Shown here piece by piece: positions 27,543 to 36,094 of a stretch of DNA of 64,000 bases. Position numbers and translations under genes: made by a program. Positions within the stretch are counted from its first letter, which is position 1, and every line of letters begins with the position of its first letter. This DNA comes from Pseudomonas bubulae (GTDB lineage: Bacteria; Pseudomonadota; Gammaproteobacteria; Pseudomonadales; Pseudomonadaceae): assembly GCF_900618535.1 (NCBI RefSeq), contig NZ_UYJA01000007.1, forward strand, positions 1 to 64,000, written 5' to 3'. The notes under the pieces were generated by a model. It ran no database searches and was not told where the DNA came from. It worked only from the letters and a program-made list of their open reading frames with translations.

Positions 27543-28265
27543 GTGACGTTGAGTCTTGATCAGACCGGAATTAACCGTACGCTGTTGCGTCGTGCTCTGC
27601 TCCGTTACAAAAATGTGCTGGTGGTGATCGTGGCAAGTGCGCTTGCCGTTGCGCTGACATTGAGGCTGCTGGCCCCTGCGGCCCCGCCTGATCTGGCGCA
27701 GCCCAGCCATGCCGATCGTGTGTTGTTGCTCACCGACAGCTGGGCCAAGGGTGATGTGATTGCGCTGGTTCGACACGGCGAGCGTTGCGACCGTTCCTCG
27801 GCCCAGTGCCTGGGCCCCATGGACGGCGTGACGGTGCGCGGTGAAGCAGCAGTTCAGGCGCTGGGCGCAGACTTCAGGCAGTTGGGGCTCAGCCATACTG
27901 ATATTCACAGCAGCCTGCTGACCCGGGCCCGACAAACCGCCGATGCCATGTTTGCCCGCCCGGTAGAGGCGCAGGACTGGCTGTTCAACTGCCGCGGCAG
28001 CATGCTGCGTGATGCTCTCAAGCACAAAGTGGCGGGCCACAACCTGATTCTGGTGAGCCACAGCGAATGCATGGACCAACTGTTGATGGACATGAACCTG
28101 TCAACCAGCACCACGTTTGGCTATGGCGCTTCGTTGTTTATCAAGACCGATGGCGCGAACGAGGATCCGCAGATGCTGGGCTATATCGAGCCCAAAGACT
28201 GGAAAAATATCGTGCCGGTGGTCACCCCGAACAACCGTCACGGGTTTGAAGCCTCGCAGTTCTAA
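27543..28265 (+). CDS. Histidine phosphatase family protein, Ais-like, membrane-anchored
   Basis: 240 residues. A membrane segment at about residues 22-42 (VLVVIVASALAVALTLRLL) anchors a periplasmic domain of the phosphoglycerate-mutase/histidine phosphatase type. The catalytic motif is LVRHGERCD, with the later SSLLTRARQTADAM arginine motif and the second histidine in LILVSHSECM. This resembles Ais/PmrG, which removes phosphate from lipopolysaccharide core heptose. I prefer the GTG at 27543, ten bases after AGAGGG, over a GTG at 27507. A family-39 glycosyltransferase lies 650 bases on, on the opposite strand, and may also act on lipid A or polysaccharide. Confidence 0.82.
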   Translation: MTLSLDQTGINRTLLRRALLRYKNVLVVIVASALAVALTLRLLAPAAPPDLAQPSHADRVLLLTDSWAKGDVIALVRHGERCDRSSAQCLGPMDGVTVRGEAAVQALGADFRQLGLSHTDIHSSLLTRARQTADAMFARPVEAQDWLFNCRGSMLRDALKHKVAGHNLILVSHSECMDQLLMDMNLSTSTTFGYGASLFIKTDGANEDPQMLGYIEPKDWKNIVPVVTPNNRHGFEASQF

Positions 28266-28268
28266 TCG

Positions 28269-28292
28269 TGGGCGCGAGCAGGCTCGCGCCCA
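28269..28292. terminator. Hairpin between convergent genes
   Basis: A perfect 10-bp stem, TGGGCGCGAG and CTCGCGCCCA, with loop CAGG, just after the phosphatase stop and before the convergent unknown gene. It lacks a T tract and resembles a worn REP arm. Confidence 0.6.
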
Positions 28293-28312
28293 TAGAGTCA
28301 ATCCATCCCCCC

Positions 28313-28819
28313 TCAATTGTGCTTGAACAAACGATCCCAGTTCTGTTCTGCCGGCAATGGCAGGTCGCTGAGTTCGCGGGCCACCACGTTTTCGATATCG
28401 TTGGCGCTGAGCACTTTTTCGTCGAGCCATGGCCAGGTCGCATCCGCATCGCGGAAGTTGAGCTGGTTGTTCAATTGCTGGCACGCCTGGGCGAGCAAGT
28501 GCATCAGCGCCCACAGGCTGGTGATGTAGGGTTTTTGTTGCTCGGGGATGCGATTGAGCAGGGCGGCCACGTCAGGCAGGTTCGCACCGGGTGACAGGTT
28601 GCTGCGCAGGTTCCATAGAATCGCGCCGTTGTTCGACACCTCCTGATTGGCCAATGCCGGGTCGGTGCTGACCTCGACATTGAGTTTCACATGCTGCTGC
28701 TCTAGCTGATCGATCAGATAGTTGGCCAGATCGGATTTGCGCAAGAAGGCGGTGGCCGTATTGAAGGCCAGGTGAGCGTCGTAGTCGCTCAATGTTTTGC
28801 TGGATATACCGATGGTCAT
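28313..28819 (-). CDS. Hypothetical protein, 168 residues
   Basis: I do not recognise the family. The protein has no signal peptide or membrane segment and is predicted mostly helical, with an acidic, Asn/Gln-rich composition. Notable stretches are TLSDYDAHLAFNTATAFLRK, NNGAILWNLRSNLSPGANLP and WALMHLLAQACQQLNNQLNF. No zinc-binding HExxH is present. The start ATG 28819 has AAGGAGC five bases upstream, and that ribosome-binding site lies within a 9-bp hairpin. It follows the glycosyltransferase stop region on a different transcript direction of the same strand with a 92-base gap, so they might share an mRNA. Codon use is typical of the chromosome. Confidence 0.75.
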   Translation of the reverse strand: MTIGISSKTLSDYDAHLAFNTATAFLRKSDLANYLIDQLEQQHVKLNVEVSTDPALANQEVSNNGAILWNLRSNLSPGANLPDVAALLNRIPEQQKPYITSLWALMHLLAQACQQLNNQLNFRDADATWPWLDEKVLSANDIENVVARELSDLPLPAEQNWDRLFKHN

Positions 28820-28824
28820 GGCGG

Positions 28825-28853
28825 GCTCCTTGGTCGGGAATTGTCCAAGGAGC
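28825..28853 (-). promoter_or_regulatory. Hairpin enclosing the ribosome-binding site of the 168-residue gene
   Basis: On the minus strand GCTCCTTGG (28845-28853) pairs perfectly with CCAAGGAGC (28825-28833) over an 11-base loop. The 3' arm contains AAGGAGC, the ribosome-binding site for the ATG at 28819. Folding would hide it from the ribosome. A translational switch, for instance temperature-sensitive, is an inference. Confidence 0.55.
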
Positions 28854-28911
28854 GTAGTCAATGTGCCGTGATCGGCCACGGTATCTGCGGTTGCGTTGCC
28901 CGGGATCAAGT

Positions 28912-30372
28912 TTATGGGGCTGAAGCGGCCAGGCTGACAAGGTAGAAGTGGTGCCGGCCGACGCTGAGCTTGTCGAGAGTCTTGAGGGCCATGCCCGGTA
29001 TCTCGGGGTTTTCTACCAGGGCGATATTGTCGGGGGATGCGCTGAGGAATGCCTGCAACTCTTCGGTTGAACTGAGGGTGTGCTGCAACTGCTGGCTGTA
29101 GAACACCACGGCGCCGAGGCGTTCGTCGGGCCGCAGCAGTGCGACCTGCTTGCCGCTGGCCTGCAGGCTCATGACCTCAGCGGCGAGGGGCTGGAAGGAC
29201 TGTTCCTTGTCGGCCAGCGGTGCCCGATGGGCCGCCAGCAGGTAGGCGCCCACCAGAGCGGCCAGCAGCGCGATGGCAAGCGGGCGATGGTTGTCGCTGA
29301 AGAATTTGGCCACGGTCGAGTGCGCGCTTTTTTGGTACAGCCAGTCCAGCAGCCCCCGGGCGTACTCGGCGGCAATCACTGCAGCCGCAGGGGCCATCGA
29401 CATCATGTACACCGCCCGCTTGCTGGAGGCGAGGTTGAGCAGCACAAATTGCGCGACCAGCCATACACAGAAAAACAACAGGAAGGGGTTGCTGCGCAGT
29501 TGTTTGCGAAAGTGCCACAGACCCAGATAGGTCAGCAGGTTCCACGGCAGGAAGGCTTCGGGCAGTTTTCGCAGGTAGTAGTAAAAGGGTTCGTAATGCC
29601 CGGCTTCAACAAAGGAGCCGCTAAAACGCCCAACGCTGTTGGTCAGCAGCAGTTCGCTGACTAACGGCATGCCGCCGCGCTGATAGAGCATGCACAGCCA
29701 GACCGTCAGCGGGATCAGCCCCAATAGGGTCAGCAGGGCAGGGCGTAGCCAGTTGCGCGGCTTGAAGCGTTTTTCCAGCAGGCTTTCACACACCAGATAG
29801 ACAAAAATCACCACGCCCGGCAGTGCCAGGCCCAGTACGCCTTTGCTCAAGGTGGCAATGGCGATGCCGGTCGCGAATAACAGCCAGCTGCCCCGGGCAA
29901 AACCGGGTTGACGGTTGGCATGAAAAAACGCCAGCAAGGCCATGGTTACGCCCAGGGTGAGCAAGGCATCTTCGCCCACCTGGCGGGTGTTGCCCCAAAA
30001 TATGCCCATGGTTGCCAGCATGGCGGCGGCTGTCCAGGCCAGTGCTGTGGGGCGGCCCAGCTTGCGCAGCATTGCATAGAGCAACAACACGCAAAATAGA
30101 CCGGCAAAGGCCGAAGCCAGGCGTACGGCGAACAGTTCGCCGCCGAATACGCGAATGGCTCCTGCATCCAGCCAGAGGCTCAGGGGTGGTTTTTCCAGGA
30201 AGGGGGCATTGAGCAAATTGGGCGTTACCCAATCGTCGCTCAGGTGCATCTGCATGGCTATGCCTGCCACGCGGGACTCTGTCGAGCCCTGCAATTGGTG
30301 ATTCCCCAGCGCAAAAAAGAACAGCACGCAACCGAGAAGCAGTAACAGCAGGGCAGGACGAGTCAGACGCAT
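28912..30372 (-). CDS. Family-39 (ArnT-like) membrane glycosyltransferase
   Basis: 486 residues with about ten to twelve hydrophobic segments. The first loop carries the family motif ESRVAGIAMQMHLSDDWVTP and FLEKPPLSLWLDA, with the acidic residue and KPPL signature of ArnT and other PMT-type enzymes that use a lipid-linked sugar donor. Such enzymes add sugars to lipid A or other periplasmic acceptors. It is shorter than ArnT (about 550), with a short C-terminal periplasmic part, and no arn genes adjoin it, so the sugar is uncertain. The ATG at 30372 starts just before the first membrane segment; an upstream ATG adds 18 residues. Confidence 0.85.
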   Translation of the reverse strand: MRLTRPALLLLLLGCVLFFFALGNHQLQGSTESRVAGIAMQMHLSDDWVTPNLLNAPFLEKPPLSLWLDAGAIRVFGGELFAVRLASAFAGLFCVLLLYAMLRKLGRPTALAWTAAAMLATMGIFWGNTRQVGEDALLTLGVTMALLAFFHANRQPGFARGSWLLFATGIAIATLSKGVLGLALPGVVIFVYLVCESLLEKRFKPRNWLRPALLTLLGLIPLTVWLCMLYQRGGMPLVSELLLTNSVGRFSGSFVEAGHYEPFYYYLRKLPEAFLPWNLLTYLGLWHFRKQLRSNPFLLFFCVWLVAQFVLLNLASSKRAVYMMSMAPAAAVIAAEYARGLLDWLYQKSAHSTVAKFFSDNHRPLAIALLAALVGAYLLAAHRAPLADKEQSFQPLAAEVMSLQASGKQVALLRPDERLGAVVFYSQQLQHTLSSTEELQAFLSASPDNIALVENPEIPGMALKTLDKLSVGRHHFYLVSLAASAP

Positions 30373-30463
30373 TGGGCTACCAGGCAGCAATCGAATGGAG
30401 TACTGCACTGGAGTATAGGAGGGCAAACCTTAAAGCTTTGTGAAAGCTACACAAACGCTTGTG

Positions 30464-31759
30464 TCAGAACGTTGCCTTGACCTGCAGCCCCGCGACCAGC
30501 GCATTGCTGCGCTTGGCGCCGTAGAAAGCCCCTGGTTCGATGATGTATTGCAGGTCCGGGCGCAACAGCAGCCACGGCGTGACTTGCGCGCCGTAGTTGA
30601 GCTCCAGCAACTGCTCGCCGCTGTCCAGGCTGGCGATCATGTCCGCCTGTTCCGGGCTGCTGGCTGCCGCTTCCTGCACGTCGCGGGAGCGCGAGTTGAA
30701 TACGGCGCGGCCGTAGGCAAAGGCGATGCTGTCTTTGGGGCGGCTGGCAAACGGCTTTTGTTTGACCAGGCCTACCGAGTACCAGTGGCGCATAGGCGAG
30801 GTCGCGGCATTGCTGCTGGATGCCTGGCCAAAGGCGCGCAATACGCTTTCGGGGTCTTGCTCATCACGCCAGATGGCCTGGTCGACCAGCACATAGGCGC
30901 CGGTGCGGTTGTTGGCTTTTTGCGTGCTGCCAATCTTGCGGGTATTGGAGGTGTCGTAGTACCAGCCCACTTTGTATTGGCCATTGAGCCAGGCGTTGTT
31001 GGTGAAGATCGCTTCCAGCGGCATGATCGCTCCGGTAGTGCCTTTGGTGGTCATGCTGAAGGCTTCGGAGGAGCGACTGTTGTATTCGGGGTTGACCTGG
31101 AACACGGCGGTTTGCAGGGTCAGGGCCGGGCTGACGGTGTAGCGCAGTTCGCCGCCCCAGTGGCCGGTGGGGTAGTTGGTCCAGCCGCTGCCATTGGACT
31201 GGGTCAGCGGATGCGCGCAGAAACCGGCGTTGACGAAGCTGGTCAACAGCGGCATGCCGCCAAAATCGTTGCCCATTGGCATAAAGCCAACCTTGGTGGT
31301 CAGGTCTTCGGAAAACAGCGTGCGCTGGTAGCTGAACTCGGACAGGCGGGTGTAGTTGCCGCCGGCGTTTTCCTGGATTGGCAGGCGGTTGCCTACGAGG
31401 TCTTCGGAGGCGCTGTGACCGCGACGATCATTGACGGTGATTTGCACCAGGCCAGCATCGGCGCTACCCAGTATTTTGCTCAGGTCGAACTGGGCACCGA
31501 TACGCACTTGTTGCGAGTAACGGGTGCCGTGCTTGATCCCGCCATGCAAGTTGGAGAAGGTTTCGGAGTTGTAATCACCGGTCAGCTTGATGCCTTTGTC
31601 GATCAGCTTTTGGCGCTCGCCGCCCCAGTCGCCGGTCAGGGTCGAACGGTTCATCAGGTTGTCGGTGGTGTCGGCCAGTACGCAGGCAGGCGTCAGGGCC
31701 AGCAATGACAAGCCGCCGCACAGGCTGGTGTTCAGCAGGGCGCGGGAAGAGAAAAACAT
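30464..31759 (-). CDS. oprB: OprB-family carbohydrate porin
   Basis: 431 residues with a signal peptide (LLNTSLCGGLSLLALTPACVLA). The mature protein shows the OprB pattern: LTGDWGGERQKLIDKGIKL at the N-terminus, alternating beta-strand composition, and a C-terminal phenylalanine (QVKATF) typical of outer-membrane barrels. OprB porins let glucose and other sugars pass the outer membrane. GGAGC lies nine bases before the ATG. No sugar ABC transporter is next to it, so its induced substrate cannot be read from context. A small palindrome lies upstream. Confidence 0.92.
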   Translation of the reverse strand: MFFSSRALLNTSLCGGLSLLALTPACVLADTTDNLMNRSTLTGDWGGERQKLIDKGIKLTGDYNSETFSNLHGGIKHGTRYSQQVRIGAQFDLSKILGSADAGLVQITVNDRRGHSASEDLVGNRLPIQENAGGNYTRLSEFSYQRTLFSEDLTTKVGFMPMGNDFGGMPLLTSFVNAGFCAHPLTQSNGSGWTNYPTGHWGGELRYTVSPALTLQTAVFQVNPEYNSRSSEAFSMTTKGTTGAIMPLEAIFTNNAWLNGQYKVGWYYDTSNTRKIGSTQKANNRTGAYVLVDQAIWRDEQDPESVLRAFGQASSSNAATSPMRHWYSVGLVKQKPFASRPKDSIAFAYGRAVFNSRSRDVQEAAASSPEQADMIASLDSGEQLLELNYGAQVTPWLLLRPDLQYIIEPGAFYGAKRSNALVAGLQVKATF

Positions 31760-31821
31760 CTACAGAAGCTCCTTTATATGAAGTGTCGGCGACGGGGCGC
31801 GACACGATGCCGCACATTATG

Positions 31822-31833
31822 AACTATTTAGTT
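31822..31833. promoter_or_regulatory. Palindrome upstream of oprB
   Basis: AACTATTTAGTT is a perfect 12-bp palindrome inside an AT-rich patch (followed by TTAATTAA) between the divergent oprB and ATP-grasp genes. It could be an operator of a MarR-, TetR- or GntR-type regulator, or part of a promoter. No regulator gene is adjacent. Confidence 0.35.
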
Positions 31834-31935
31834 AATTAATTTCATATTTGGTTACACGACCTCCCTCTAATGACTAAGGGCGTTGGTAGCGGCCATCCGC
31901 TAGACTCCCGCGTTTATCCGTACCAAGGGATGTTC

Positions 31936-32949
31936 ATGATCTGGTTTCTTGAAGGGCAATCGAGCCAACGCGATGTGATTGCAGGTGCCCGGGCGGCGCT
32001 GCCGGACACCGTGCGAATTTTCGCCTCGCACCGCCAAAATCGCCCTGAAATCACCGGATTGGCGGATGTCGCCTGGCGGGAGCCGCAAGACAATCAGGAG
32101 CGCATCGGCTGGGTGATCGAGCAGGCCAGCGCCCGGCAGATCAAGGTGGTGCTGGCCGGGCGTGTGGGTCAGGTATATGAAGCGCACCGCGCCGAGTTCG
32201 AAGCGGCCGGGTTGCAACTGGTTACTGGCGCTCTGGATCTGGACACCTTTGAGCGGGTTGACGACAAGTCGACGTTTACCCGTGAAGCCCTGGCGGCCGG
32301 ACTGGCGTGCATACCGGCGATGACGGTGAGCACCCAGGCTGAACTGGAAACGGCTTACGCCCAGTTGGCCCGCGACGGCCAGGTGTGTGTAAAACCGACG
32401 CGCGGTATTTACGGCCAGGGCTTTTGGCGTTTGGCCGATAACGTGGACCCGTTTCGAAGTTTTGCCAATGCCGACGCCCATGAGGTCAATGCGACAGTGT
32501 TTGCCCAGGCCTACGGTCAATCGGATGCGCCCCAACCGTTGCTGGTGATGCCTTATATGCCCGGCAGCGAATGCTCGGTGGACATGGTCTGCGAGGCGGG
32601 CGAGGCCGTGGCCTATGTGGGGCGGCGCAAGCAGGGCCTGATGCAGACATTCGAGCGCGACGGTGCGGCGGTCGAACTGGCGATCAAGGCGGCGCGGCAC
32701 TTCAAGTGCGACGGTATCGTCAATGTGCAGACCCGGGATGATGCCGCAGGCCAGCCGCATTTGCTGGAGATCAACCTGCGCTATTCTGGCGGTATCGGCT
32801 ACACCCGCGAAGCCGGAGTCAACCTGCCGGGTATCTTTGCCGCACGCCGCCTGGGCCTGCCCGTGCCAGCCAGTACATGGCGCGAGAATGTGCAGGTCAA
32901 GGCAATCACGGTGGTGGTTCCGGTTCGCGGAGAAGAGCTGTTAAGGTGA
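31936..32949 (+). CDS. ATP-grasp protein of the Ter locus
   Basis: 337 residues with an ATP-grasp fold: CVKPTRGIYGQGFWRL as the glycine-rich ATP loop (around residues 150-165), VMPYMPGSECSVDMVCEAG, and the metal-binding LLEINLRYSGGIGYT. Enzymes of this fold join a carboxylate to an amine or thiol using ATP. It is the first gene of a Ter-type biosynthetic arm followed by phosphoribosyltransferase, HAD and lyase-like genes. I use the ATG at 31936, with AAGGGA six bases upstream. The start of the TerD-protease gene lies 40 bases downstream. The substrate is unknown. Confidence 0.85.
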   Translation: MIWFLEGQSSQRDVIAGARAALPDTVRIFASHRQNRPEITGLADVAWREPQDNQERIGWVIEQASARQIKVVLAGRVGQVYEAHRAEFEAAGLQLVTGALDLDTFERVDDKSTFTREALAAGLACIPAMTVSTQAELETAYAQLARDGQVCVKPTRGIYGQGFWRLADNVDPFRSFANADAHEVNATVFAQAYGQSDAPQPLLVMPYMPGSECSVDMVCEAGEAVAYVGRRKQGLMQTFERDGAAVELAIKAARHFKCDGIVNVQTRDDAAGQPHLLEINLRYSGGIGYTREAGVNLPGIFAARRLGLPVPASTWRENVQVKAITVVVPVRGEELLR

Positions 32950-32989
32950 TCAGCTCTTGTTTGTCGCGGGCACAGGGGAGTCACAAGCG

Positions 32990-34132
32990 ATGATATTGAT
33001 GCCGGGCGCCAATGCGGCCCTTGAATCTGTGCGTTGTGAGATGAGCCTGACCTGCTCGCGAGCGGGCGCATTGGGTGACTATGCGGGGCTGGCGTTGCTG
33101 GCCGTGGATGGCAAGCGCCAACCCGTCGGGGAGCCTGCGCTGATACACGCCCCGCAACCCTGGCTGGCATGGCATGACACCGCCGGCCTGGCACGCTTCA
33201 GCCTGGTGCTGGAACAATTGCCTGCAGATTGTGAGCGTGTATTGCTGGTGCTCTATGTGTTCGGCGCGCTGGGTCCGTTACGTGAACTCGGCCAGTTCCG
33301 GCTCAAGGTCGGTGAGCAGATCGAGCACAGTCTGGCACTGGATGAGTTCGGTGATGGCGCAATGGTCATTGCCGAGGTGTACCGACGCAACGATCAATGG
33401 AAAATCCGCGCACTCGCCGAAGCGTCCGCCTACGGCTTGAGCGCGTTTGCCCGACGCCTGGGGCTGGCTCTGGATGATCGTCATCCGCAACGCATGAGAC
33501 CTGAGGCATCAGACGACAGCGTTGCGCGCCAAGGGGCTACAGGTACTGGTTTTGCCGTAAGCACCCAGCATATTTTGACCTGTGCTCATGTCATTGAAGG
33601 CCTCGAGCAATTGTCGATTACGTCCTTTGAAGGTCGATACAAGGCGGAGTCTGTGGTGGTCGATCGCAAGAACGACCTCGCTTTGCTGCGGGTCATTGGT
33701 GCCCCCCCTTTGAACCCGGTGACTTTTCGTGAGGGCGTGGGCTGTGAGCTGGGCGAAAGTGTCGTCACCCTGGGGTTTCCGCTCGCCGGGCTGGCAGGCG
33801 GTGGCGTGCAAGTTTCCCAAGGTGTGGTTTCGGGCCTGTTTGGCCTTCGCGACGATGCCAGCCTGATGCAGTTCACCGCACCGATTCAGCCCGGCTCCAG
33901 CGGAAGCCCGGTGTTTGACCCGCAAGGATTGGTCAGTGGCCTGGTGACCTCGAGCATGGCGGATGCGCAGAACATGAACTTTGCTGTCAAGTCGGCACTG
34001 GTACTGGCGTTCCTTGAGGCAGCCCGTGTACCGGCCCGGCGCGGGTGCAGTGAACGTTCGTTGAGCACGCCGGAGTTGGTACGCGCTTCGCAGGCTGGAC
34101 TGTGGCGGATTGACGCCAGCCATCTTCAGTAA
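32990..34132 (+). CDS. TerD domain fused to a trypsin-like serine protease
   Basis: 380 residues. The first 160 or so form a TerD-type beta-sandwich (LTPGANAAL-like MPGANAALESVRCEMSL, DGAMVIAEVYRRNDQWKIRA, SAYGLSAFARRLGL), but the acidic calcium-binding loop of typical TerD is weak. Residues about 180-350 are a trypsin/DegP-type protease with a complete triad: His200 in TCAHVIEG, Asp229 in KNDLALLRV and Ser304 in GSSGSPV. No signal peptide or PDZ domain is visible, so it should act in the cytoplasm. AGGGGAG precedes the ATG. The fusion links proteolysis to the Ter complex; the target is unknown. Confidence 0.88.
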   Translation: MILMPGANAALESVRCEMSLTCSRAGALGDYAGLALLAVDGKRQPVGEPALIHAPQPWLAWHDTAGLARFSLVLEQLPADCERVLLVLYVFGALGPLRELGQFRLKVGEQIEHSLALDEFGDGAMVIAEVYRRNDQWKIRALAEASAYGLSAFARRLGLALDDRHPQRMRPEASDDSVARQGATGTGFAVSTQHILTCAHVIEGLEQLSITSFEGRYKAESVVVDRKNDLALLRVIGAPPLNPVTFREGVGCELGESVVTLGFPLAGLAGGGVQVSQGVVSGLFGLRDDASLMQFTAPIQPGSSGSPVFDPQGLVSGLVTSSMADAQNMNFAVKSALVLAFLEAARVPARRGCSERSLSTPELVRASQAGLWRIDASHLQ

Positions 34133-34209
34133 CCATTTTTTACTTGTCTTAACCCCCCGTCTCCCTAATCGTCCCCCATTTTTTCAGTATGTTCAGGTAG
34201 TAAACATCA

Positions 34210-35346
34210 ATGAACAGCGGTAATTCCAAGACCGAACCCAAGGTATTGCATGCAAACCTCAAGCGCGGTCGTCTGGAGGTAGAGGTCAATGCATCGACCT
34301 TTGAGCCACAGGCACTTTTCGATTTTGCCGAGCGCCGAAACCCCAAGCGCGCCTTTTTATTCGTTTCCCGTGTATTGGGGCGTCATATCCCGGCACGGCC
34401 GTCACTGATGGCGGAAAGCTTCAATGCCCTGGCTGCAAAAATCCCTGCCGACCTGCCCGGCCCGGTGCTGGTTATCGGCATGGCTGAAACCGCCGTTGGC
34501 CTGGGTGCTGGCGTGCACCGCGCGCTCAGCCAGACCCGTGATGACAGCGTGTACCTGTGCAGCAGCCGCCACCCTACGGGCAGTGAACTGTTTGCCCGTT
34601 TTGAAGAAGAGCACAGCCACGCCAGCTCGCATCTGCTGCATTTGCCGCAAGACGCACACACCCGCGAGATGATGCTCAACGCCCGCTCGCTGGTGCTGGT
34701 GGACGATGAAGCCTCTACCGGCAATACCTTTATCAATCTGTCCCGGGCGCTGGCCGAAGCAGGGCTCAACTCGGTCGAGCGTATTGTCACCACGACCCTG
34801 ACCGACTGGTCCCGGGACGCTGTGCGCAAGGCCATGGGCGATCATGTCAGCAGCGTCTCTTTGCTCGATGGTCGCTACACGTTCGCCGAAGATACCACCG
34901 CAGAACTCCCTCAAATGCCCGAAGTGGGCAGCGTGGCCCAGGGCGACTGGGCACTTGATGCCAGCCGTGACTGGGGGCGCATGGGCGTTCGCGAACACCT
35001 TGATACCCTGGCGCCCGATCTGCAGGTCGCCCCAGGTGAACGGGTCTTGGTGGTCGGCACCAGCGAATTTGTCTGGCGCCCGTTTCTGCTGGCCGAGCGC
35101 CTTGAGCGGGCGGGCGCCGACGTGCGCTTCAGCTCCACCAGCCGCTCGCCCATTGCCTTGGGCCATTGCATCGATCATGCATTGTCGTTCTCGGATAACT
35201 ATGGCCTGGGTATCCCCAACTTTCTTTATAACGTCGCCCCCGGCCAGTTCGACCGGGTGCTGATCTGCAGCGAAACCCCGGCAGCTGCGGTCGATCCGGC
35301 GCTGGTTAGCGCGTTGAATGCGCAGGTAATCGTTGATGAGCAGTAA
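34210..35346 (+). CDS. Phosphoribosyltransferase with TRSP domain, Ter locus
   Basis: 378 residues. The N-terminal two thirds hold a type-I phosphoribosyltransferase fold with the PRPP-binding motif LVLVDDEASTGNTF. The C-terminal third (LAPDLQVAPGERVLVVGTSE, FSSTSRSPIALG, DNYGLGIPNFLYNV) is the TRSP domain found after such enzymes in Ter loci. The predicted role, following published genome analysis of Ter systems by Anantharaman, Iyer and Aravind, is synthesis of a nucleoside-like metabolite. The stop overlaps the HAD gene by 11 bases. A 77-base gap before this gene could hold a second promoter. Confidence 0.87.
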   Translation: MNSGNSKTEPKVLHANLKRGRLEVEVNASTFEPQALFDFAERRNPKRAFLFVSRVLGRHIPARPSLMAESFNALAAKIPADLPGPVLVIGMAETAVGLGAGVHRALSQTRDDSVYLCSSRHPTGSELFARFEEEHSHASSHLLHLPQDAHTREMMLNARSLVLVDDEASTGNTFINLSRALAEAGLNSVERIVTTTLTDWSRDAVRKAMGDHVSSVSLLDGRYTFAEDTTAELPQMPEVGSVAQGDWALDASRDWGRMGVREHLDTLAPDLQVAPGERVLVVGTSEFVWRPFLLAERLERAGADVRFSSTSRSPIALGHCIDHALSFSDNYGLGIPNFLYNVAPGQFDRVLICSETPAAAVDPALVSALNAQVIVDEQ

Positions 35347-36094
35347 TCGTCCTCTGGTGTTCGTTGATCTGGACGACACCCTGTTTCAAACCGCCCGCAA
35401 AATGGGTGATGAGCCACGCTTTGCCGCCACCCTGGATGTGGACGGCCAGCCCAACGGCTTTATGAGCGCAACACAAAAGAGCTTTGTGGAATGGCTGCTG
35501 GCCACCAGCGATGTCGTCCCCGTAACTGCGCGCAGCATCGAGGCCTATCAACGTGTGCAATTGCCGTTCGTCCACGGCGCGGTGTGTGCCCACGGCGGCG
35601 TGATTCTCAAGCCTGACGGCTCGCTGGACCCGGTCTGGCATGCGCGCATGTGCGAGGAGCTGGCCCTTGAGCAAACCCGGTTGCATCAACTGAGCGAGCA
35701 AACCCTGGCCATTGGTGCCGAACTTGGCTTTTCGTTGCGTGGCTGGGTGGTTGAAGAGCAGGGCCTGGCCAATTACGTGGTCACCAAGCACAACAACGAA
35801 ACCGACGAAGCGCTGCTCGTCGTATTGGCCGAGGTCAGGGCGCGCGGGTTGCTCGATGGCCTGTATGTACACGGCAATGGCAACAACCTGGCGTTTCTGC
35901 CCATCACCCTGCAAAAGCGTGAAGCGGTACGTGAGTGGATCCGCCGCGATCAGGCGATCAACGGCAAGCGCCCGTTGCTGGGCTTCGGTGACAGTGTGTC
36001 GGACCTGGGCTTTATGGCCGAGTGCGACTGGTGGGGCACGCCCAAACGCGGGCAGTTGGCCGCTCATGTGCTGGCGAGCGTCGACCATGAGTAA
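35336..36094 (+). CDS. HAD-family hydrolase, Ter locus
   Basis: 252 residues. The catalytic motif VFVDLDDTLFQTA near the N-terminus carries the nucleophile aspartate; later motifs are VPVTARS (motif II), KRPLLGFGDSVSDLGFM (motif IV). This is a haloacid-dehalogenase phosphatase of the Cof-like type with a cap. It likely dephosphorylates an intermediate made by the neighbouring phosphoribosyltransferases. It overlaps the preceding gene by 11 bases and the next by 8, consistent with coupled translation. The ATG follows a TTG that is a less likely start. Confidence 0.87.
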   Translation: MSSNRPLVFVDLDDTLFQTARKMGDEPRFAATLDVDGQPNGFMSATQKSFVEWLLATSDVVPVTARSIEAYQRVQLPFVHGAVCAHGGVILKPDGSLDPVWHARMCEELALEQTRLHQLSEQTLAIGAELGFSLRGWVVEEQGLANYVVTKHNNETDEALLVVLAEVRARGLLDGLYVHGNGNNLAFLPITLQKREAVREWIRRDQAINGKRPLLGFGDSVSDLGFMAECDWWGTPKRGQLAAHVLASVDHE

